Assembly (NCBI RefSeq): GCF_000813845.1
Contig: NZ_JWTB01000025.1
Coordinates: 1 to 64,000 of the forward strand
Direction: 5' to 3'
Length of the DNA stretch: 64,000 nucleotides
From: Pseudarthrobacter phenanthrenivorans
Lineage (GTDB): Bacteria > Actinomycetota > Actinomycetes > Actinomycetales > Micrococcaceae
Position numbers and translations under genes: made by a program. The notes below the pieces were generated by a model. That model worked only from the letters and a program-made list of their open reading frames with translations, was not told the DNA's origin and searched no databases. Of this stretch, positions 1 through 8,671 are shown in pieces. Every line of letters begins with the position of its first letter. Position 1 is the stretch's first letter.

Positions 1-1124
1 GTGGCGATGGTGTGCGCGAAGGTCATGCCTGCGGCGGGGGTTCCCTTGAACCCGCCGGTCCCCCAGCCGCAGTTCACGAACATGTTCTCCACCGGTGTCA
101 GGCCCACGATCGGGGACGCGTCCATGGTGGTGTCCACGATGCCGCCCCAGGTCCGGAGCACGTGGGCCCGGGCGAAGATGGGGAAGAGCTCGACGGCGGC
201 CGCCATCTGCTGCTCGATCACGTGGAAGGAGCCGCGCTGGCCGTAGCCGTTGTAGGCGTCGACGCCGGCGCCCATGACAAGCTCGCCCTTGTGCGCCTGC
301 GAGACGTAGACGTGGACGTGGTTGGACATGACCACCGTGGGGTGGACCGGTTCGTGCAGTTCGGACACCAGTGCCTGCAGCGGGTGGGACTGGATGGGCA
401 GCTCGAAGCCTGCCATCCCGGCCAGGACCGAGCTGTGGCCGGCGGCGCACAGGCCCACTTTTTCGGTGTTGATGGTGCCGCGGTTGGTCTTGACGCCCAC
501 CACGCGGTCGCCGTCCTTGAGGAAGCCGGTCACTTCGCAGTTCTGGATGATGTCCACGCCCATCTCGTCGCACTTGCGGGCGAAGGCCCAGGCAACGTGG
601 TCGTGCTTGGCGATGCCTGCGCGCGGCTGGTAGGTGGCGCCCATGACGGGGTAGCGGATGTTGTCGCGGATGTTCAGGATGGGGCAGAGTTCCTTGACCT
701 GCTGCGGGTCCAGCCATTCGGCGTCCACGCCGTTGAGCTTGTTGGCCCCCACGCGGCGGATGCTCTCCCGCACGTCACCGAGGGTGTGGGCCAGGTTCAT
801 CACGCCGCGCTGGCTGAAGAGGAAGTCGTATTCGAGTTCCTCGGGCAGGATCTCCCACAGCTTGAGGGCGTGCTCGTAGATGGCGGCGCTCTCGTCCCAG
901 AGGTAGTTGGAGCGGATGATGGTGGTGTTCCGGGCCATGTTTCCGCCGGCCAGCCAGCCCTTTTCCAGGACGGCGATGTTGGTCATGCCGTGGTTCTTGG
1001 CCAGGAAGTAGGCGGTGGCCAGGCCGTGGCCGCCGCCGCCGACGATGACGGCGTCGTAGGAGGACTTGGGCTCCGGGTTGCGCCAGAGGAAGTCCGGGTG
1101 CTCCGGAAGGTGATGGGTGCTCAC
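1..1124 (-). CDS. soxB: Sarcosine oxidase subunit beta, 3' part outside the window
   Basis: FAD-dependent beta subunit of heterotetrameric sarcosine oxidase, which demethylates sarcosine to glycine and passes the one-carbon unit to tetrahydrofolate. Read on the minus strand from GTG at 1124, it begins [20 protein letters not shown], followed near residues 24-40 by a dinucleotide-binding glycine motif (VIVGGGGHG) and an [21 protein letters not shown] segment characteristic of SoxB. About 374 codons are inside the window; the C-terminus lies beyond the left edge. The start overlaps the glyA stop by 4 nt (GTGA), so the two genes are probably translationally coupled in a glyA-soxBDAG operon. GlyA would use the glycine and methylene-THF produced. 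Confidence 0.93.
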   Translation of the reverse strand, partial: MSTHHLPEHPDFLWRNPEPKSSYDAVIVGGGGHGLATAYFLAKNHGMTNIAVLEKGWLAGGNMARNTTIIRSNYLWDESAAIYEHALKLWEILPEELEYDFLFSQRGVMNLAHTLGDVRESIRRVGANKLNGVDAEWLDPQQVKELCPILNIRDNIRYPVMGATYQPRAGIAKHDHVAWAFARKCDEMGVDIIQNCEVTGFLKDGDRVVGVKTNRGTINTEKVGLCAAGHSSVLAGMAGFELPIQSHPLQALVSELHEPVHPTVVMSNHVHVYVSQAHKGELVMGAGVDAYNGYGQRGSFHVIEQQMAAAVELFPIFARAHVLRTWGGIVDTTMDASPIVGLTPVENMFVNCGWGTGGFKGTPAAGMTFAHTIA

Positions 1125-2461
1125 TTGGCGGCTCCAATCAGGTCTGCCTCAGCACCGGCCAGGGTGGCGTCGTCGTTGAGGTGCGGGTAGAGGGGGAATT
1201 TTTCGGCCAGGGCCGTCACGCGTTCGCGGAGTTCGACGGCGGTGTCCCCGGGCAGGGTGCCGCTCCCGGCGGAGGCGATCAGCGCCGTGGCGATGATGTC
1301 GGCAACCTCGGTGAATTCGGCGGCGCCGAAGCCGCGGGCGGCGAGGGCGGGGGTGCCGATCCGGAGTCCGGAGGAGACCATCGGCGGGCGGGGATCGAAC
1401 GGGACGGCGTTGCGGTTGACGGTGATGCCGATCTTGTGGAGGGCGTCCTCGCCCTGCTGGCCGTCGAGTTCGGAGTGGCGCAGGTCCACCAGGACCAGGT
1501 GCACGTCGGTGCCGCCGTTGACCACGGAGATGCCGGCGGCTGCAACATCATCCTGCAGCAGGCGTTCGGCCAGCAGCTTGGCGCCCTGCAGCACGCGTTC
1601 CTGGCGTTCCTTGAATTCGGGGGCTGCGGCCAGCTTGAAGGCCACGGCCTTGGCGGCGACCACGTGTTCCAGCGGTCCGCCCTGCTGGCCGGGGAAGACG
1701 GCGCTGTTGATCTTCTTGGCGTACTCTTCCTTGGCCAGGATCACGCCGCCGCGGGGGCCGCCCAGGGTCTTGTGGGTGGTGGTGGTGACCACGTCCGCGT
1801 AGGGGACGGGGTTGGGGTGCAGCCCTGCGGCCACCAGGCCGGCGAAGTGGGCCATGTCCACCATCAGGTAGGCGCCCACGAGGTCCGCGATGCGGCGGAA
1901 TTCCGCGAAGTCCAGCTGCCGGGAGTAGGCGGACCAGCCGGCCACGATCAGCTTGGGCTTGTGCTCGAGGGCCAGGGCCTCCACCTCTGCCATATCGATG
2001 CGGAGGTCTTCTTCGCGGACGTGGTAGGGCACCACGTTGTACAGCTTGCCGGAGAAGTTGATCTTCATGCCGTGGGTGAGGTGTCCGCCGTGGGCCAGGG
2101 ACAGGCCGAGGATGGTGTCGCCCGGGTTCAGCAGGGCGAACATGGCGGCGGCGTTGGCCTGCGCGCCTGAGTGCGGCTGGACGTTGGCAAATTCGGCGCC
2201 AAAGAGGGCCTTCACGCGGTCGATGGCCAGCTGCTCGATAACGTCCACGTGTTCGCAGCCACCGTAGTAGCGCTTGCCCGGGTAGCCCTCGGCGTACTTG
2301 TTGGTGAGGACCGATCCCTGGGCCTCCATCACTGCGGACGGAGCGAAGTTCTCCGAGGCAATCATTTCCAGCGTGGACTGCTGGCGGTGCAGTTCCTGTG
2401 CAACGGCGGCGGCGACGTCGGCGTCCACCGTGGCGAGCGAGGCGTTCAGTACGTCCTGCAT
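1121..2461 (-). CDS. glyA: Serine hydroxymethyltransferase
   Basis: PLP enzyme interconverting serine plus THF with glycine plus 5,10-methylene-THF in the cytosol. The 446-residue product has the family hallmarks: [15 protein letters not shown] near residue 36, the HSGAQAN segment near 97, and the PLP lysine K231 in [14 protein letters not shown]. An AGAAGGAG ribosome site precedes the ATG. It is the first gene of the sarcosine oxidase operon, so this copy is probably a catabolic SHMT for sarcosine/glycine-betaine-derived glycine rather than the only housekeeping GlyA. That last point is inference; a second copy elsewhere cannot be seen from here. Confidence 0.96.
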   Translation of the reverse strand: MQDVLNASLATVDADVAAAVAQELHRQQSTLEMIASENFAPSAVMEAQGSVLTNKYAEGYPGKRYYGGCEHVDVIEQLAIDRVKALFGAEFANVQPHSGAQANAAAMFALLNPGDTILGLSLAHGGHLTHGMKINFSGKLYNVVPYHVREEDLRIDMAEVEALALEHKPKLIVAGWSAYSRQLDFAEFRRIADLVGAYLMVDMAHFAGLVAAGLHPNPVPYADVVTTTTHKTLGGPRGGVILAKEEYAKKINSAVFPGQQGGPLEHVVAAKAVAFKLAAAPEFKERQERVLQGAKLLAERLLQDDVAAAGISVVNGGTDVHLVLVDLRHSELDGQQGEDALHKIGITVNRNAVPFDPRPPMVSSGLRIGTPALAARGFGAAEFTEVADIIATALIASAGSGTLPGDTAVELRERVTALAEKFPLYPHLNDDATLAGAEADLIGAAK

Positions 2462-2489
2462 GGTTCTCCTTCTAGGCCCTTTCGGAGTT

Positions 2490-2531
2490 ACTGATCCATA
2501 ACTGATCTGTAACTGATATATTAGAACTGAC
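2490..2531. promoter_or_regulatory. Three 11-nt-phased ACTGAT repeats between glyA and gntR
   Basis: ACTGAT occurs at 2490, 2501 and 2512, exactly 11 nt apart, and ACTGAC follows at 2526. The block lies in the divergent glyA/gntR intergenic region beside an AT-rich TATATT. Spacing of one helical turn suggests a multi-copy operator for the adjacent GntR regulator, or a same-face activator array. The function is inferred. Confidence 0.55.
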
Positions 2532-2587
2532 GTAATAGTATGTTGCAGATCACTAAGCAGTCAATAGCTACCTCGGGAAGGCTCGAA

Positions 2588-3256
2588 ATGAGCGTCACAC
2601 TGGAGAACCACCTCGCCGGGGACGGGGACCTCTCGCTCGCCGAGCAGGCCTACCGGCACCTTCGGGACCGCCTCATCATGCTGGACATCCGGCCGGGCGA
2701 GGCCATCAATGACGGCAAGCTCGCCGCCGAACTGGGCATCGGCCGCACGCCGGTCCGGGAGGCCCTCAAGCGCCTGGAAAGCGACCACCTGGTGGTGTCC
2801 TACCCGCGCCGCGGGACGTTCGCCACCGTCGTCGACATCACCGAGCTTGCTGATGTCTCCGAACTCCGCGAATCGCTGGAACCCCTGGCCGCCCGCCGCG
2901 CCGCGAAGCTGGCCACCCCGGCGATCCGGGCGGAGATCCGGGAAACCGCCAAGGCGATCGCCGCAATGGACCCGGACGGCGACCCCTACGACCTCATGCG
3001 CTATGACATCAATGTGCACCGGCTGATCTACAAGGCGGCGGCCAACACGCACCTCGAAGACGTGCTGATCCGCTATGACAACCTGGCCACCCGCATCTGG
3101 TGCATGGTGCTTGAAAAGGTGCCCTCCGTCGCGGAGCATATCTCCGAGCACGTGGAGCTGCTGGAGGCAGTGGCCGACGGCGATTCCGAACGGGCAGGCA
3201 AGCTCGCCCTGGAGCACGTGACCAGTTTCGAGCAGGCCATCCGAAGCGTCCTGTAG
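2588..3256 (+). CDS. GntR-family (FadR/FCD type) regulator, probably of the sox operon
   Basis: A 222-residue DNA-binding repressor. The winged helix-turn-helix lies at about residues 18-80 (LAAELGIGRTPVREALKRLE, then a wing YPRRGTFA), followed by an alpha-helical FCD ligand domain at about 90-215. I chose ATG 2588 because GGAAGG lies at the right distance upstream; an in-frame ATG at 2540 has no ribosome site. It is divergent from glyA-soxB and shares an intergenic region containing three phased ACTGAT repeats. Control of sarcosine or glycine-betaine catabolism is inferred from position; the ligand is unknown. Confidence 0.85.
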   Translation: MSVTLENHLAGDGDLSLAEQAYRHLRDRLIMLDIRPGEAINDGKLAAELGIGRTPVREALKRLESDHLVVSYPRRGTFATVVDITELADVSELRESLEPLAARRAAKLATPAIRAEIRETAKAIAAMDPDGDPYDLMRYDINVHRLIYKAAANTHLEDVLIRYDNLATRIWCMVLEKVPSVAEHISEHVELLEAVADGDSERAGKLALEHVTSFEQAIRSVL

Positions 3257-3292
3257 GCCGCAGCCCCGTCACGATACCCCCAGGGCGCCCCG

Positions 3293-4498
3293 TCAGGAGC
3301 GCGCAGCCCTGGGATGGAAGGACGTTGGTTCCTGCCTGATCCGCGCCAGGGCGGACTCCACAGCACCCCGGACCACAGCTTCTGCCCCGAGGCGGCTCGC
3401 CACGAGGGCCGGAACCGGAAGGCCGGAGTCCGTGGGCAGCAGGCTGCGCGCGTGTTCCAGGACCGGCTCGATGGCACGTGCTATTCCGCCTGCTATGACG
3501 ACGCGCTCGATGTCGAGAAGACTGGAAAGCACCACCGCGATCCGTGCGAGCCGTTCACCCAGCCTGGCGATGATATCCATGGCAAACGGGTCTCCCCTGC
3601 GGGCCGCGTCGAAGACGTCCTCCGCCTTGATGCCAGCTTCCGGCACCTGCCGCAAAACGGTGGGTCCGTCGTAGGCATGGATCCGGGCACGCGCCCATTT
3701 CCGCGCAAGGGCCCCCAACCCGTCCGAGCCCCCCTCATCGGGTACGAGCTTGTTATCCACGGCACCCAGGAACCGCATCTCACCGGCGCCACCCCGGCTT
3801 CCCCGCATCAGTCGACCATCCACGATCAGGCCGGCACCAAACCGCTCCCCGGACAGCAAGGTGGCCACGTTGGCCGACGGCTCCTGCGCCTGCTCGGCAA
3901 TTGCGGCGAGGTTCGCGTCATTTTCGACAACAACCCTGCCGGGAAGGAGCGGGGCGAACCCGGAGTTCATCAAAGTCCAGAATTCCCCTCCGCCAGGGGA
4001 CATCCCATCCACATCCACCGGCGCGGGAACGCCAACCACCGTGACCAGGACGTCGCCGGCGTCGCAGCCGGCATCCTCGAGTGCCCGGCTGACCAGCTCC
4101 TGCGCGCGCACCCCGCGGCCGGCCCTGCCCAGCACGTGCGAGTCAATGCCGAGACGCCGCTTGCCAAGCTCACGGCCGCGAAGGTCGGCCACCATGGCGG
4201 TGAGGTGGCTTTCGCCGGCGTCCAGCCCGACCACCACACCCGCTTCCTCACGCAGCTGGTAGCGGCGGGCCGGGCGCCCCTTGTTCGTCCGTGCGGCATT
4301 GTCTCCGTCGGTCACTTCCTCCAGCCAGCCCGCGTCGACCAGGCCGTCGCAGACGCCGAGCACGGTGGCGCGGGTCAGCCCGGTTGCGTCCATGGCCGAC
4401 CCTGCGGTGAAGATTTCCTCCTGGAGGGCGTAACGCAACAGTGCATCTGAGTTTATTTGCCGCAGCAGCTGGGTCGAACTTGCGGTGGCTTCCTTCAT
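3293..4498 (-). CDS. ROK-family transcriptional repressor
   Basis: A 401-residue NagC/XylR-type regulator. The N-terminal 70 residues form a winged helix-turn-helix (LLRYALQEEIFTAGSAMDATGLTRATV). The rest is the ROK fold: a phosphate-1-like VVGLDAGESHLTAMVADLRG near residue 88, a VVENDANLAAIAE segment and a C-terminal VVIAGGIA segment. The metal-binding CxCGxxGC motif of classical ROK proteins is not visible. It is divergent from the sugar ABC operon, with a perfect 15-nt inverted repeat between them, so it very likely represses uptake of the cognate sugar. The sugar is unknown. Confidence 0.87.
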   Translation of the reverse strand: MKEATASSTQLLRQINSDALLRYALQEEIFTAGSAMDATGLTRATVLGVCDGLVDAGWLEEVTDGDNAARTNKGRPARRYQLREEAGVVVGLDAGESHLTAMVADLRGRELGKRRLGIDSHVLGRAGRGVRAQELVSRALEDAGCDAGDVLVTVVGVPAPVDVDGMSPGGGEFWTLMNSGFAPLLPGRVVVENDANLAAIAEQAQEPSANVATLLSGERFGAGLIVDGRLMRGSRGGAGEMRFLGAVDNKLVPDEGGSDGLGALARKWARARIHAYDGPTVLRQVPEAGIKAEDVFDAARRGDPFAMDIIARLGERLARIAVVLSSLLDIERVVIAGGIARAIEPVLEHARSLLPTDSGLPVPALVASRLGAEAVVRGAVESALARIRQEPTSFHPRAARS

Positions 4499-4531
4499 CT
4501 CTTGACGATATCCCCATCCTCGGGCATCCTC

Positions 4532-4546
4532 ATTTAGGTCCTAAAT
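4532..4546. promoter_or_regulatory. ATTTAGG-T-CCTAAAT operator, probably for the ROK repressor
   Basis: A perfect 7-1-7 inverted repeat midway between the divergent ROK repressor and the sugar-binding protein gene, surrounded by AT-rich DNA unlike the rest of the region. ROK/NagC repressors bind AT-rich palindromes of this kind, so it is probably the shared operator. Binding is inferred. Confidence 0.65.
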
Positions 4547-4587
4547 ATAAGATCCAAATAAATCTAGTTCGAGAGCTTCAGGAGCCG

Positions 4588-5865
4588 ATGTTGCCACCTT
4601 TGCCGTCCGTCGGGACGCCACTCTCCCGACGTACTTTCCTTGCCGCGGCCGGAGGTGCGCTTACGGCTTTAGGCTTGGCCGGATGCGCCACGGCTGAATC
4701 CAGGCCAACCATTACGTTCCACCAGTCGAAACCGGAAGCAGTCCCGTACTTCCGCGACCTGGCAGCGAAGTTCACGGCATCGCAGGACCGGTTCCGCGTC
4801 CTGCACGATATGGCAACGAACCTTTCCGCCAGTTTCGTCCGCAGCAGTCCCCCGGACCTGGGCTGCCTCAACTACAACCTGGAGATGGCCCGGTTCATGG
4901 AGCGCGGCGCCCTTTCGGACCTTTCCGATCTCCCCGAAGCGGATTCCATCCGGGACGACGTACTCGACCTCACCAATTGGTATCCCACCTACGCAGGCCG
5001 GACCAGCGTCATCCCCTACTCGGTCATGGCCGCGTCCGTGATCTACAACCGCCGCATTTTCGAAGAGCACGGCCTGGCCGTCCCAACCACGTGGAACGAA
5101 CTGATCGAGGTGTGTGAACGGCTCAAGGCGGCTGGCATAACCCCCATCTACGGCACATTCCGGGACCCTTGGACCGTGGCGCAGGGCATGTTCGACTACA
5201 CGGTCGGCGGCATGGTGGACGTCCGGGCCTTTTATCAGAAGATGCACGGAACCGGCGAAAACGTCGGCCCGGGTTCCGAGGTGTCTTTCCAGAAGACGCT
5301 GCTGGAACCGGTGCGGCGCATGGTCCAGCTGACCGGCTACGTCAATCCCGATGCGTCCAGCCGCGGCTACGGGGATGGAAACACCGCCATGGCACAGGGC
5401 CAGGCCGCAATGTATTTCCAGGGGCCATGGGCCTTCGGGGAAATCGAAAAGGCCGGCACGGACGTAGACCTCGGCACGTTCCCGCTGCCCATGACCGATG
5501 ACCCCGCCGACCTCAAGGTGCGCGTGAACATCGACCTCTCGCTCTGGGTTCCGGAAGCCGCGAACGGACAGGAGGGCGCACGTGCCTTCCTTCAATACCT
5601 TCTGCAGCCGGAAATCCAGGACCCGTACAACGCCAAATTCCTGGGGTTTGGCACGGCCAAGGACGCGCCGCCGGTCGCGGACCCCCGGATTGTCGAGATG
5701 CAGAAGTACTACGACGAGGGCCGGTTCTACATGGGCGCCTCACAGTTCATCCCGAACACCATTCCCGCCGCCAACTACATCCAATCGATCATCGGTGGCG
5801 CCGATCCCGAGAGCACCCTGCGTCGGATGGACGCTGACTGGGCCAGCCTGGCGTTCCGGGCGTAA
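4588..5865 (+). CDS. Sugar ABC transporter substrate-binding lipoprotein, Tat type
   Basis: Extracellular solute-binding protein, family 1 (MalE/UgpB-like), 425 residues. The start at ATG 4588 follows AGGAG. The N-terminus has a twin-arginine motif (SRRTFLAAAGG, residues 13-23) directly before a lipobox LAGC with Cys33, so it is probably exported folded and anchored outside the membrane. The mature part has the family pattern (TWNELIEVCERLKAAGITPIY, AMYFQGPWAFGEIE). It is the first gene of an operon with two permeases, a ROK kinase and an amylosucrase-like enzyme; a glucoside or oligosaccharide is the likely ligand. No ATPase gene is nearby. Confidence 0.88.
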   Translation: MLPPLPSVGTPLSRRTFLAAAGGALTALGLAGCATAESRPTITFHQSKPEAVPYFRDLAAKFTASQDRFRVLHDMATNLSASFVRSSPPDLGCLNYNLEMARFMERGALSDLSDLPEADSIRDDVLDLTNWYPTYAGRTSVIPYSVMAASVIYNRRIFEEHGLAVPTTWNELIEVCERLKAAGITPIYGTFRDPWTVAQGMFDYTVGGMVDVRAFYQKMHGTGENVGPGSEVSFQKTLLEPVRRMVQLTGYVNPDASSRGYGDGNTAMAQGQAAMYFQGPWAFGEIEKAGTDVDLGTFPLPMTDDPADLKVRVNIDLSLWVPEAANGQEGARAFLQYLLQPEIQDPYNAKFLGFGTAKDAPPVADPRIVEMQKYYDEGRFYMGASQFIPNTIPAANYIQSIIGGADPESTLRRMDADWASLAFRA

Positions 5866-5905
5866 TCACAATTCCCTATCCGATGCACGAAACGAGGATT
5901 CACCC

Positions 5906-6844
5906 ATGTCATCAATGACGAAACCCGCCACCCGGGCGGTGGTGACGGACCCGGCAGGGATGAAGGCGGCCAGCATGCGCAAGAGCCGGGTCGACCCGCT
6001 CTACTACTTGTTCCTCTTCCCTTCCCTGCTGATCTTCACCCTCGCCGTCACGCTCCCCGCTGTGCTCGGATTCATCTACAGCTTCACGAACTCCGTTGGC
6101 TTCGGTGACTTCGGTTTCATCGGCGTCCGGAACTTCATCGCAGTCTTCCGCGACGAAGGAATCCTCGGTGCCTACGGATTCACGCTCGCCTTTTCGCTGG
6201 TGACAGTCATCGTCGTGAATGTCCTGGCCTTCCTCCTGGCCCTGGGACTGACGGCACGTGTCCGCTTCCGCACCGCCCTCCGCACGGTGTTCGTGATCCC
6301 GATGGTGATCTCCGGCATCGTCATCGCCTTCGTCTTCCAGTACCTTTTCTCGAATTCGCTGCCCCTGCTGGGCAAGGGCCTGGGGATCGAACCCCTTGCT
6401 TCGAGCATCCTCGCCAACCCGGACCTGGCCTGGCTGGGCATCGTGTTCGTCACCGCGTGGCAGTCCGTCCCGAGCGCCATGCTGATCTACATCGCCGGGC
6501 TCCTGACGGTCCCGCCGGAGGTCTATGAGGCGAGCTCCATCGACGGCGCATCCCCCTGGCACAACCTGCGCCACATCACCCTGCCGCTCGTTGCCGGGTA
6601 CGCCGTGATCAATACGGTGCTCGGCTTCAAGAACTACCTCAACGCCTATGACATCATCGTCGGCCTGACGGACGGCGGCCCCGGGGTGGCGACCCGCAGC
6701 GTCGCGATGGCGATCTTCCGTGGCTTCGAAGGCGGCGATTACGCCTACCAGATGGCCAATGCCGTGATCTTCTTCCTCATCAGCGTGGCCATCGCGCTCA
6801 TCCAACTCCGCTTCACCCGTGGCAAAGGAGGGATCGCAGCATGA
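5906..6844 (+). CDS. Sugar ABC transporter permease, MalF/UgpA type
   Basis: Inner-membrane subunit of a CUT1 importer, 312 residues with about six transmembrane helices. The cytoplasmic EAA coupling loop is clear (EASSIDGASPWHNLRHITLP). ATG 5906 follows CGAGG at a suitable distance. It lies 40 nt after the binding-protein gene, and its stop overlaps the next permease start (ATGA). The partner ATPase is absent from the locus; actinobacterial CUT1 systems commonly share an MsiK-like ATPase encoded elsewhere, which is the likely explanation here. Confidence 0.9.
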   Translation: MSSMTKPATRAVVTDPAGMKAASMRKSRVDPLYYLFLFPSLLIFTLAVTLPAVLGFIYSFTNSVGFGDFGFIGVRNFIAVFRDEGILGAYGFTLAFSLVTVIVVNVLAFLLALGLTARVRFRTALRTVFVIPMVISGIVIAFVFQYLFSNSLPLLGKGLGIEPLASSILANPDLAWLGIVFVTAWQSVPSAMLIYIAGLLTVPPEVYEASSIDGASPWHNLRHITLPLVAGYAVINTVLGFKNYLNAYDIIVGLTDGGPGVATRSVAMAIFRGFEGGDYAYQMANAVIFFLISVAIALIQLRFTRGKGGIAA

Positions 6845-7743
6845 GCACGGCGACCCGCACCGTCCCCGCAGAACCAGTGACCCCAGGATCAACCACCTCA
6901 GGCCAGCGCCGGCCCCGTACCGGCCGGGAGCGCACCAATTGGCCCGCCACCGTCATCCTCATCGTCTGCACCCTTGCGGTGCTGGTTCCCCTGTACGTCA
7001 CCATCAGCATGGCGTTCAAGACCACCGGCCAGGCTGTGGACGGCAATGCCTTTTCGCTGCCCGGTCCACTGACCCTCGACAGTTTCGCCCAGGCCTGGAC
7101 GCTCACGAACTTTCCCCGCGGGTTCGCGATCTCGGTGTTTGTGTCCGTGACCGCAGTCATCGGCGAGATCGTCGTTTCGGCGCTGGCGGCCTACGCAATC
7201 GTCCGCAACTGGGACCGGCGCCTCTTCCGCTGGTCCTTTTTCTACCTGCTCGCGGCCATGTTCATTCCGTTCCCCGTGGTGGCGCTGCCGCAGATCCAAC
7301 TCACCGGCCTCGTCGGACTGGACAATCCCCTCGGCGTCGCAATCCTGCACATCGTCTTTGCCCTGGCGTTCAACACGATGCTCTTCACCGCTTTCCTGCG
7401 CTCGATCCCGCTGGAGTTGGAGGAAAGCATGCGGATGGACGGGGCCGGCACCTGGCAGGTGTTCTGGCGGCTCATCTTCCCCCTGCTCGGACCCATGAGC
7501 GCCACCGTGGGCATTTTCGCCTTCATCGGATCCTGGAACGACTTCATGATGCCGTCACTGATCATTTCCGATCCTGAACTCCAGACCATTCCCGTGCTGC
7601 AGAAGATCTTCCAGACGCAGTTCAGCAACAGCTACAACGTGGCTTTCGCCTCCTACCTGATGGCCATGGCACCGGCGATCATTGTCTACCTGTTGACCCA
7701 ACGCTGGGTCATGTCCGGCCTCACCCAGGGCGCAGTCAAGTGA
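6841..7743 (+). CDS. Sugar ABC transporter permease, MalG/UgpE type
   Basis: Second membrane subunit of the CUT1 importer, 300 residues with about six hydrophobic helices after a proline/threonine-rich cytoplasmic N-terminus of some 30 residues. The EAA loop reads EESMRMDGAGTWQVFWRLIF, and the C-terminus has the family ending QRWVMSGLTQGAVK. The ATG overlaps the preceding stop by 4 nt, and the stop overlaps a GTG that opens the ROK kinase reading frame, so the operon is tightly coupled. Confidence 0.9.
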   Translation: MSTATRTVPAEPVTPGSTTSGQRRPRTGRERTNWPATVILIVCTLAVLVPLYVTISMAFKTTGQAVDGNAFSLPGPLTLDSFAQAWTLTNFPRGFAISVFVSVTAVIGEIVVSALAAYAIVRNWDRRLFRWSFFYLLAAMFIPFPVVALPQIQLTGLVGLDNPLGVAILHIVFALAFNTMLFTAFLRSIPLELEESMRMDGAGTWQVFWRLIFPLLGPMSATVGIFAFIGSWNDFMMPSLIISDPELQTIPVLQKIFQTQFSNSYNVAFASYLMAMAPAIIVYLLTQRWVMSGLTQGAVK

Positions 7744-8671
7744 CCCAGCCACGTGGACAGGCAGTCATGGAACTGGGCGTCCCGTCCCCCGCGGCCGTCG
7801 TCGACGCTCCGGGTGGCCCGGATGTCCTGATCGGAATCGACGTCGGCGGAACGTGGATCAAAGGGGCCGCCATCGACCTGGGCGATGGCAGGCCTGCCGG
7901 TGGGGTCCGGCGCCTCCCGACGCCACCGGCAGGGTTGATGATGTTGCGGAAACGCTGGAGCATCTCATCCGCGAACTCGAGGGCGACAGCCCGGAGCAGC
8001 GCGGCCGCGCTGTCGGCGTCGCCGTTCCCTCGATAATCCAGCGGGGAGTGGCCCGGTCCGCGGCGAACATGGACGGCGGCTGGATCGGGTTGGATGTCCA
8101 GTCTCATCTGCAGTCCCGGCTCGGCAGGCCCGTTTGCCTGGTGAACGACGCCGACGCAGCCGGCATCGCAGAAGCCCGGTATGGCGCGGGCAGAGGTAAG
8201 CACGGCGTCGTCCTGGTCCTGACCCTGGGGACGGGTATCGGATCGGCGCTCATCGTTGACGGCAGGCTGGTGCCCAACATCGAGTTGGGCCACTTGGAGA
8301 TCGAGGGCCGCAAGGCGGAGTCCGGGACATCGGCCGTGGCCCGCGAAACTGAAGGCCTCAGCTGGCAGGCGTATGCCGGCAGGCTGCAACGGTACCTGGC
8401 CCATGTGGAGTTTCTCTTCTCGCCCGATCTGATCATCATCGGCGGCGGAATTTCAGCGTGCAGCGACGAGTACCTCCCGCGCCTTGCACTGCGGACCCCG
8501 ATCATTCCTGCACGCCTGGAGAACGCTGCAGGCGCCGTAGGCGCCGCCCTGCACGCCGGCGGTATGATCACGGCCGCAGGCAGCGAAAGTGACGTGGAAT
8601 ACTTCGGTACAGATACCGCAGGATGCGCCCGCGGTGGGCGGAAGGGGCTGTTGCATGCAGGGAACGGTTAA
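7740..8671 (+). pseudogene. ROK glucokinase (polyphosphate-glucokinase-like) split by a frameshift
   Basis: Two overlapping frames encode one ROK kinase. The first frame (GTG 7740 or ATG 7767) gives VLIGIDVGGTWIKGAAIDLG and then loses homology after RRLPTP near 7920. The frame one base behind resumes with DATGRVDDVAETLEHLIREL and continues through NDADAAGIAEARYG, LTLGTGIGSALIVDG, ELGHLEIEG and LIIIGGGISA. The NxELGHLEI pattern and missing zinc motif match actinobacterial polyphosphate/ATP glucokinases. A one-base deletion near 7913-7925 would explain it: a true pseudogene, a polymorphism or a sequencing error. No classical slippery heptamer is obvious. The tail overlaps the next gene by 17 nt and looks longer than usual. 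Confidence 0.8.

Noticed and set aside
2540-2587. Upstream ATG for the first GntR gene
   Set aside because: No ribosome site precedes it; ATG 2588 has GGAAGG at the right distance and matches the usual N-terminus.
3257-3292. Terminator between gntR and the ROK gene
   Set aside because: Only short GC-rich direct repeats (GCCCCGTCA) are present; no convincing stem-loop forms.
7900-7930. Programmed -1 frameshifting in the ROK kinase
   Set aside because: No X-XXY-YYZ heptamer or downstream pseudoknot is evident; deletion or sequence error is simpler.
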